A DNA stretch of 28,466 nt from Bacillota bacterium (GTDB lineage: Bacteria > Bacillota > Clostridia > Tissierellales > Peptoniphilaceae), in contig JAEXBU010000043.1 of NCBI GenBank assembly GCA_023393815.1, positions 1 through 28,466 of the forward strand, in the 5' to 3' direction. The position numbers were made by a program, and so were the translations under genes. The notes under the pieces are model-generated. The model was not told where the DNA came from. It did not search any database and saw only the letters and a program-made list of their open reading frames with translations. Numbering within the stretch: position 1 is the stretch's first letter; the number at the start of each line of letters is the position of its first letter. Positions 24,401-28,466 of the stretch are shown here, in pieces.

Positions 24401-24723
24401 TCCAGGTAGCGACTCAAGAGCAAATACGCCTTGTTTTTTTCTTCCCGCGAAAAACGATCCAACTCGTCCTTTCGAATCTGTACAGCAAATACCGGGCGGT
24501 TTCCCGCAAGAACCACGCCATTGCGGTCGCGAATCTTTCCCCTTTGCGCCGTAAGGGCGATGTCTTTCACCCGCCGCTCGTCGGCCAGTTTTCGGAACTG
24601 ACGCCCTTGGATCAAGGTAATATGAAAAAGTTGCAGCAAAAGGGCGGCAAAAAGCAACGCCATCACCGACGTAAAAATCTTGTGGCGGTTCCATTGTCTC
24701 GCTTTTTCCCAAAAATTATGCAT
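21499..24723 (-). CDS. mrdA: Penicillin-binding protein 2 (elongation-type transpeptidase), oversized
   Basis: A 1074-residue class B PBP counted from ATG 24723. The in-frame ATG at 24729 sits directly on the GGAAAGG box, so I prefer the second. One membrane anchor (about 16-38) is followed by the pedestal start QRGKIRDRNG near 60. The transpeptidase has SxxK Ser695-Ile-Phe-Lys698, SxN Ser753-Cys-Asn755 and KTG Lys993-Thr-Gly. It cross-links peptidoglycan. E. coli PBP2 has about 630 residues; the extra length is in the region about 100-470 and a second insertion at about 812-898 between SxN and KTG. Coupled to mreC/mreD upstream; overlaps mreD by eight bases. Confidence 0.94.
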   Translation of the reverse strand: MHNFWEKARQWNRHKIFTSVMALLFAALLLQLFHITLIQGRQFRKLADERRVKDIALTAQRGKIRDRNGVVLAGNRPVFAVQIRKDELDRFSREEKNKAYLLLSRYLEEDGAGTTSSGPLILNTFVYRNLDEYRRGGDPESEVLHALMEKDRLSQFLKARLKKPYGDHFRYAVFEQLLRQRVFEEGGMELVASRVQYTDETKAARFKERYALGQSTTAEEDILTFLMDHPMYVEEILSHPVGRKLAYETVKGDVPSVGLRPYGNAYYDGYIQAKVRLMDISEDVTFASSAAEDLMAVLAERDPEKFLLSDETVLKESVDFAVKKGADLSLKKQGKKTVVVDKKGNLAYDALVRAVTQKKNRKAFVALEGMPEKIQTYLIDEGTVTGISVGGEKPTYTQLNNALDLAKGAGLKEASSSEKIFNALRERYDIDGHLSPYEVSGILNVYNAIGSQGSYAYMPINYAYEIENETVAKIEEKLSNRAGIHISMEPIRYYPEGNLAAHVLGYIGNIAQEKEIDKYIKKRGYNRNDLIGKTGMEQVFEDTLKGVDGRKTVSVDSSGNTTGVLREEKPKPGKDVRLSIDIELQKKAEESLAMVLQQIRTATPYVSPWGTFQYMTSREKGTAFKNATSGAVVVTDVHTGEVLALANYPSYDPNLFAKGINPSAWESLKPKEEKNQLAPRPLYNIAMQSAIQPGSIFKMVTASAALEKGLDPDMAIQDGGYVDVGGQIFGCWLWNQQREVHGRETLAYALRDSCNYYFYSLGLGEDQRAGIDLGLQVKPSEIAAMAKRYGLGERTGLEIQIPREIKGTIPDPESKKKTLKALLRRHLNENRSVYMGGLSSDKEKDAAVDAIVKTLDDKKPMTREEVYSFLKDLKVDSDKTGKGQRVPLADLLKYTYIDQANWNMADTMNVVIGQGSNAYTPVEMNRYAMALANGGNLYPLTLLSGKDHEKEPVKQVGLKPEYYKDLRKGMELVSLSGLNGNLFKNFPVEVAMKTGSAERAGANPYTNETYDAFAWQVGYAPADDPEVAVTVVLFQGGNGANCGPIMQQVLAQYFGFYKEIKNENLPTETRLETE

Positions 24724-25210
24724 TTTCATCCTTTCCGAAGATCCTGTAGTTCGACGTCGGGTTCATCAGAAAATACTGGAAGACCCCGGCGTATATCCCC
24801 GTCGATAGAGGCACGATGAAAAAAGTGATTGTATCCACCGTACTCGCGCCCCAACCGAGGAGCGTCATACAAACAAAAAAAATCAATTCGAAACAGGCAG
24901 CGCTTATCCCCGACGCCACGCCGACGGATGCGGGCGTCGAATAAGGAATCAACCGCTCCCACAAAAAACAGGCCGAGAGAAACAGCCCGTGCAAAAGTAC
25001 GTAAGGGCCAATCGCCTCCGCCGCCAAGGCGTCCATCATAAGCGCCGTCGCCAAGGCGAGAATCGCCCCCCACTTCCGGCCGGAACGAAACGAGACGAAA
25101 ATCGCCGCCGCCGGCAAATAGCCGCGAAAAACCAAGGGCAAAGCCTGAAACAGAGGAGACGTGTAAATCAATGGCGTGAGAAATAAAAATAAGACGCCTA
25201 CTCGCTTCAT
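24716..25210 (-). CDS. mreD: MreD, rod-shape/elongation complex membrane protein
   Basis: A 164-residue, strongly hydrophobic protein with about five membrane segments, beginning MKRVGVLFLFLTPLIY. The block ALATALMMDALAAEAIGPYVLLHG matches the MreD pattern of a D-x-x pair followed by a G-xY-LLHG-type turn. MreD links MreC and the PBP2/RodA synthase in side-wall growth. It overlaps the end of mreC by four bases (ATGA) and is followed by PBP2. Sequence conservation in this family is low, so synteny carries much of the call. Confidence 0.88.
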   Translation of the reverse strand: MKRVGVLFLFLTPLIYTSPLFQALPLVFRGYLPAAAIFVSFRSGRKWGAILALATALMMDALAAEAIGPYVLLHGLFLSACFLWERLIPYSTPASVGVASGISAACFELIFFVCMTLLGWGASTVDTITFFIVPLSTGIYAGVFQYFLMNPTSNYRIFGKDENA

Positions 25211-26046
25211 TTTCCACCTGCCAATACCATAACACGGTATAGATTGTGGAAATTTATGCCGCTGTCCACCTTAATATTTTTAACCATTTTATCCTCGTCC
25301 GTGCTCACTTCGCTGACGGTTCCGATATACATATCCGGTTCGTAGCCGTCGCCGATTCCCGTAGTAAAGAGGGGGTCCCCCACCACGATGTCCGCATAGA
25401 GATCAAAGGCGTAGCCTTCCAACCGGCGATTGACTCCGCGAAGAACGCCCCCGTCGGACGTACGAATGCTTCGAAAACTGATGGCATTTTCTTCGTCAAT
25501 AATGCTCCGTACCTTGGCCGAATAGGGTGTCACCTTCGTCACATAGCCGATCACCCCTTCCGCCGACGCGTCGTCACCCTTGGTCATGGCGCCAATCACC
25601 GTGTCGCCTACGTGAATGCCCGCTTTGGAACCTTTATTAATCGTAAATCGGTGAAAATACATCCCCGACGACTTCGCCGTCACCCGCGCATCCACGGCAC
25701 CGAGCTTCTTGTTGTTTCGGATTGCGTAGGCGTTGGACAAAAAAGTCGAGCGATTGACGATGTCCTCCAAATTCTTATTTTCCTTTTTCAGCCGGGCCAG
25801 CTCCTTCTTCATGCGCTTGTTCTCCGCACGTAAAGAGGTCACATGGAGCAAACTGTCTGCGCCCTCTCCCACGTAACTTAAGCCCGCACCGAGAGAATCC
25901 GTTACGGGACTGATGGCCGTCTGTACGCCAAATTCCAAGGCGCGCAAAGCTCCCGCGCCGACGGATGTAAAGCCGAAAAACAGAAACAGCACGACAAGCA
26001 CGCCTCGTATCATCCAATTTTTCTTTAATTCCTTCATGGGCTTCAT
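25207..26046 (-). CDS. mreC: MreC, cell-shape determining protein
   Basis: A 279-residue protein with one membrane segment (about 13-30), a coiled coil (about 70-97, RAENKRMKKELARLKKEN), and an extracellular beta-barrel region. It includes VDARVTAKSSGMYFHRFTINKGSKAGI, split as VTAKSSGMYFHRF and INKGSKAGIHVGD, the classic MreC signature near 118-147. It scaffolds PBP2 in the elongasome. The gene begins three bases after the radC stop codon; mreB, which normally stands here, is absent. The Shine-Dalgarno is poor (TAGG), suggesting translational coupling to radC. Confidence 0.94.
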   Translation of the reverse strand: MKPMKELKKNWMIRGVLVVLFLFFGFTSVGAGALRALEFGVQTAISPVTDSLGAGLSYVGEGADSLLHVTSLRAENKRMKKELARLKKENKNLEDIVNRSTFLSNAYAIRNNKKLGAVDARVTAKSSGMYFHRFTINKGSKAGIHVGDTVIGAMTKGDDASAEGVIGYVTKVTPYSAKVRSIIDEENAISFRSIRTSDGGVLRGVNRRLEGYAFDLYADIVVGDPLFTTGIGDGYEPDMYIGTVSEVSTDEDKMVKNIKVDSGINFHNLYRVMVLAGGK

Positions 26047-26049
26047 AGC

Positions 26050-26760
26050 CTATAACGCTCCATCTTCTAAAAAACTGTAAAAACGATGCTCGCCGATAAT
26101 CACGTGATCCACCACCGGTATGCCCAAAATTTCCCCCGCCTTCTTCAGGCGACGGGTCAAGGCACGATCTTCCTCGGAAGGTTGGGGATTGCCCGCCGGG
26201 TGATTGTGCACCAAGAGGATGGAATGGCACTTTTTTGCAATCGCCCCCTGAAACACATCCCGCGGGTGAACTACCGCACAGTCCAAGGTTCCTTTGGAAA
26301 TACACTCGACAAATTGCAGTTGCTTTTTTGCATCGAGGCCGAGGACGCGAAACTCTTCCTGTCGCAACCCCATACAATCGGCCGCGACAAACTCCGCCAC
26401 GGCTTTCGGCGAATCCAAAAGAAATGCAGACTCCATGGGCCTTCGCATACGCCGGGCCATTTCCACCATGCCCACGAGACGCGCGGCCTTGCTCTTTCCA
26501 ATGCCCTTCACGGCGATAAAATCGTCGTAAGTTCCCGTAAACAGACTGCTCAGCCCGCGCCGAGAAGGCGATTTTTTCTCCAGGCTGTCGAGAATATCCT
26601 GCGCCACGTCGATGGCCGTCCTGCCTTCGGTGCCCGTGCGCAGAAACAGAGCCAACAACTCGCTGTCCGACAAGACCTCCGCGCCGTAAGTCCTCAGCTT
26701 TTCTTCCGGAAGCGAGGCGCGGTCATACTCCGGGAGCGTCTTTCTCCCTTCACCGCCCAT
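26050..26760 (-). CDS. radC: RadC/JAB-domain protein
   Basis: A 236-residue protein of family length. An N-terminal helix-hairpin-helix is centred on VKGIGKSKAARL (84-95). The C-terminal JAMM/MPN metal site is HNHPAGNPQPSEED at 185-198 with an upstream Glu (EEFRVLGLD, about 135-143). The true role is uncertain: the old DNA-repair assignment is disputed. Start is ATG 26760 after AAGGAGAAGG, overlapping the end of maf by 11 bases. A longer in-frame reading to 26868 runs through maf in another frame, and its first 36 residues do not look like RadC. Confidence 0.93.
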   Translation of the reverse strand: MGGEGRKTLPEYDRASLPEEKLRTYGAEVLSDSELLALFLRTGTEGRTAIDVAQDILDSLEKKSPSRRGLSSLFTGTYDDFIAVKGIGKSKAARLVGMVEMARRMRRPMESAFLLDSPKAVAEFVAADCMGLRQEEFRVLGLDAKKQLQFVECISKGTLDCAVVHPRDVFQGAIAKKCHSILLVHNHPAGNPQPSEEDRALTRRLKKAGEILGIPVVDHVIIGEHRFYSFLEDGAL

Positions 26761-27307
26761 ATCCTTCTCCTTCCAGCGCCCGCAAAATCGAATCCACGTG
26801 CAAGCCCACCACCGTATCCACCGCGTCCAGAACCCTGACGGAAAATTCGTCGATCTCCTGCACACCATAGGCGCCGGCCTTGTCCATATAGGTGTTCTTG
26901 TCTAAGTACGCCCTCATTTGGGCGTCGGAAAATTCTTCAAACACCACCCGAGACACGTCGTAATCCACGTACTTTTTCGCGCCCAGAACACAATAGGCGC
27001 TAATTACCGCGTGTTCTCGCCCTCGAAGAGCCCTTAACATCGCCTCGGCCTCGGCGCGGTCCTTCGGCTTTCCTAAAATTCTACCGTCGAGAACCACCAC
27101 CGTGTCGGCGGCGACGATCACATCCTTCAGACGATTTTCCTTTACGCTCAGGGCCTTTTGATAGGCGAGTTGCATTCCGTAAATCGCAGGAGGCGACATC
27201 CTCAGCCGCCTTTCGTCGTAAGAGGGGGCTTCCACCTTGAAAGACAAACCCGCCCGGACGAGCAATTCCCTTCTTCGAGGCGAGGAAGAGGCCAACACCA
27301 AAGTCAT
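26750..27307 (-). CDS. maf: Maf-family nucleotide pyrophosphatase
   Basis: A 185-residue protein with the Maf opening LVLASSSPRRRELL (3-16), DERR near 31-34, the catalytic block VAADTVVVLDGRILGKP (65-81, Asp68 and Lys80), and YMDKAGAYGVQE (about 140-151). Members hydrolyse non-canonical or modified nucleoside triphosphates such as dTTP/UTP or m7GTP to monophosphates. It overlaps the Gx transporter gene by four bases and radC by 11. Maf-radC-mre is the standard Firmicutes order. Confidence 0.95.
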   Translation of the reverse strand: MTLVLASSSPRRRELLVRAGLSFKVEAPSYDERRLRMSPPAIYGMQLAYQKALSVKENRLKDVIVAADTVVVLDGRILGKPKDRAEAEAMLRALRGREHAVISAYCVLGAKKYVDYDVSRVVFEEFSDAQMRAYLDKNTYMDKAGAYGVQEIDEFSVRVLDAVDTVVGLHVDSILRALEGEGYGR

Positions 27308-27801
27308 AATCGCACCCCGATCCTTTCCAAATGGCGACTGGCGTAAATAGCCGTCAAGCCGACGAAATACCCCGTAAACAAACCCAGCAGCAACAACAGG
27401 GGCAAATAGGTCAACAGCCCCATATTATGCACCATGACGATGGCCGTAAAAACCTGCCCCAGATTGTGAAAAAACGATCCGATCAAACTGATGCCGATCA
27501 AACTCGCGCTCTTTATGGTCTTCAAGGCAACGATCATGGCCAAGGAAGAAAGCACGGCCCCCGCGCCGCTGTAAAAAAAACCGGTGACGCTCCCGGTCAC
27601 GAGCATCAAAAGCACGCTTTTTAAAACCGCCACCACAAACCCCTCCTTCGGTCCGAAGACCACGAGAGTCGTTAAAATCACCGTATTGGACAATCCCAAA
27701 CGCGCCCCGGGCATGGGAATGGGAATCATCGACTCCATAAAGCCGATGGCCACGGCGATGGCGACGAGCAAACCTAAAAATATCTGTTTTCGCAACTCCA
27801 T
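27304..27801 (-). CDS. Gx transporter family protein (HepPP synthase component I-like)
   Basis: A 165-residue protein with about five membrane segments. The motif ESMIPIPMPGARLGLSNT (23-40) and the repeated glycine and serine pattern GSVTGFFYSGAGAVLSSL mark the COG4769 family, historically labelled heptaprenyl diphosphate synthase component I. It looks like an ECF-type S component rather than an enzyme. Substrate unknown. It is usually paired with a NusG-domain-II protein, present here three bases upstream. It begins the run into maf with a four-base overlap. Confidence 0.88.
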   Translation of the reverse strand: MELRKQIFLGLLVAIAVAIGFMESMIPIPMPGARLGLSNTVILTTLVVFGPKEGFVVAVLKSVLLMLVTGSVTGFFYSGAGAVLSSLAMIVALKTIKSASLIGISLIGSFFHNLGQVFTAIVMVHNMGLLTYLPLLLLLGLFTGYFVGLTAIYASRHLERIGVRL

Positions 27802-27804
27802 GTT

Positions 27805-28182
27805 CTACCTCAACAAAAGATCCATCTTGGGTGTCTCGTCACTTTTTACCTCCGCAATCACCCGGTGGGGAAGGCAGACGATCATTTCCCCCGGCCGCTT
27901 AATCGGCGCCATTCGCATACATATCCCGTCGGGACAATCGGCTTCGGTCATGCGGGCGCCCTTTTCCGTGATGGCAAGTTTATTCGTTCCTCCGTGGGCG
28001 TGAAAGGTGTAGGTTTTTCCTATATGTTCCCCGTCCATGGGAATTTTCTTTACTTCCCGTCCGTCGATTTGCACGCTAATATACACGTGATCCGCTTCCT
28101 CTTTCGGCAATAGCTGCGTCGCGCCGAGCCCTAATGCCACGACGAGAATCAAGACGGCGATGATCACATCGGTTTTATTCAT
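27805..28182 (-). CDS. NusG domain II-like anchored protein
   Basis: A 125-residue protein with an N-terminal membrane anchor (about 4-22) and a small extracytoplasmic domain. ARMTEADCPDGICMRM and EMIVCLPHRVIAEV contain three conserved cysteines, the hallmark of the NusG_II family often found beside a Gx transporter and ApbE or Rnf genes. The name reflects fold similarity; it is not a transcription factor. Start is ATG 28182, preceded by AAAAAGGGGGAGCT; the in-frame ATG eight codons earlier would translate that Shine-Dalgarno. Role unknown, perhaps redox or flavin related. Confidence 0.85.
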   Translation of the reverse strand: MNKTDVIIAVLILVVALGLGATQLLPKEEADHVYISVQIDGREVKKIPMDGEHIGKTYTFHAHGGTNKLAITEKGARMTEADCPDGICMRMAPIKRPGEMIVCLPHRVIAEVKSDETPKMDLLLR

Positions 28183-28212
28183 AGCTCCCCCTTTTTCCTT
28201 TTTCAACTTGTA

Positions 28213-28218
28213 ATTATA
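28213..28218 (-). promoter_or_regulatory. Likely -10 of the NusG-II/Gx/maf/mre operon promoter
   Basis: A perfect TATAAT on the minus strand, about 31 bases before the first start codon and after the terminator of the upstream gene. The -35 (TTTTCC, about 16-17 bases upstream) is poor. It is the only clear promoter candidate for the long run that follows. Confidence 0.55.
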
Positions 28219-28279
28219 TCATAGATGGCGATCGGAAAAGAGGAAAGCCCCACCTCGCGCCGCAAACTTTTCCCCATGG

Positions 28280-28318
28280 AAAAACCCTCCCGCCGTCCAT
28301 ACGGCAAAGAGGGTTTTT
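28280..28318 (-). terminator. Terminator of the SLH-type gene, possibly bidirectional
   Basis: AAAAACCCTC (28280-28289) pairs with GAGGGTTTTT (28309-28318), with CCGT/ACGG inside the loop extending the stem. On the minus strand it ends in five T, on the plus strand six T, so it could stop transcription either way. It lies 26 bases past the stop codon at 28345. Confidence 0.82.
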
Positions 28319-28344
28319 TGGTCTTCTTTCGAAAGTTTTAAGAT

Positions 28345-28466
28345 TTAGTTTGCGATCCGAAGCCAATCTTCCACCATGCTTCCCTTTTCTCTTCGCGTAA
28401 AGTCATGGTTGTTCGACGCTTCGAGTAATTCGTAGTACGCCCAGTGGTTTTTGTTCAGGTCGCTGA
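28345..28466 (-). CDS. C-terminal end of an SLH-type surface protein (5' end outside window)
   Basis: An open frame from the right edge to TAA at 28347-28345 encodes 39 full residues beginning SDLNKNHWAYYELLEA and ending VEDWLRIAN. The D-L-x3-HWAYYE-x2-EA pattern is that of an S-layer homology repeat (D-x-HWA core), which anchors surface proteins to wall polymers. The following segment SNNHDFTRR and closing W-L-R-I resemble the ends of SLH proteins of anaerobic cocci, from memory. The coding frame is supported by the in-frame stop followed by a terminator. Only one partial repeat is visible, so the family call is moderate. Confidence 0.6.
   Translation of the reverse strand, partial: SDLNKNHWAYYELLEASNNHDFTRREKGSMVEDWLRIAN

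Noticed and set aside
26086..26838. A 250-codon plus-strand open frame
   Set aside because: It lies opposite radC and the end of maf, with no family resemblance and a composition typical of reverse-complement shadows.
27805..28182. NusG transcription factor
   Set aside because: It lacks the NusG N-terminal domain and KOW motif, has a membrane anchor, and matches the small NusG-II family instead.
28280..28318. A plus-strand gene ending at the hairpin
   Set aside because: The hairpin could work in both directions, but no plus-strand coding frame with a ribosome binding site leads up to it.
1..28466. Mobile element, CRISPR array, tRNA/rRNA gene, phage or defence island
   Set aside because: No transposase, integrase or array of spaced repeats, no cloverleaf-like gap, and no gap between genes long enough to hold one unnoticed. 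The gene content is conserved housekeeping.

Overview
The window is a stretch of core chromosome from a low-to-mid GC Gram-positive (Firmicutes/Bacillota) anaerobe. Evidence: pyruvate:ferredoxin oxidoreductase, HPr kinase/phosphorylase, an L27 with a cleavable N-terminal extension next to its Prp protease, strong AGGAGG ribosome binding sites, and the clustered order obgE-yhbY-nadD-yqeK-LCP-rsfS. The pairing of mreC/mreD with no mreB, and the tail of an SLH-type surface protein, suggest a coccoid anaerobe of the Tissierellia/Peptoniphilaceae kind. That placement is an inference and not proven. Every convincing gene is on the minus strand, so transcription runs from high to low coordinates; I found no convincing plus-strand gene.

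Layout in the direction of transcription. (1) 28466-28280: 3' end of a surface-layer-type protein and its terminator. (2) 28218-17134: a long, nearly gapless run of NusG-domain-II-like protein, Gx transporter, maf, radC, mreC, mreD, a very large PBP2, a MinD/ParA-like protein with a degenerate P-loop, two radical-SAM-associated proteins and a short RNase E/G. It covers cell-wall elongation plus housekeeping. (3) 17133-16071: L21 leader, rplU, prp, rpmA and a terminator. (4) 16021-10952: extended -10 promoter, obgE, yhbY, nadD, yqeK, LCP, rsfS, ridA, comEA and a terminator (ribosome assembly, NAD synthesis, wall-polymer attachment, DNA uptake). (5) 10931-8132: uvrC and hprK. (6) 8070-4424: PFOR as a single gene with its own promoter and terminator. 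(7) 4348-3841: a glutathione peroxidase-family gene with a near-consensus promoter. (8) 3823-1: the high-affinity phosphate uptake system pstS-pstC-pstA-pstB-phoU (phoU cut by the window edge), with PhoP-box-like repeats before both pstS and pstC and a terminator between them.

Most of the window is ordinary and well conserved. The points that deserve a second look are the two-tier regulation of the pst operon, the circularly permuted PstS, the MinD-like protein that lacks both P-loop lysines beside mreCD-PBP2, the PBP2 of more than 1070 residues with two insertions, and an L21 leader with alternative pairing over the Shine-Dalgarno sequence. I found no mobile element, CRISPR array, tRNA, rRNA or phage gene. 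No gap between genes reaches 300 bases.
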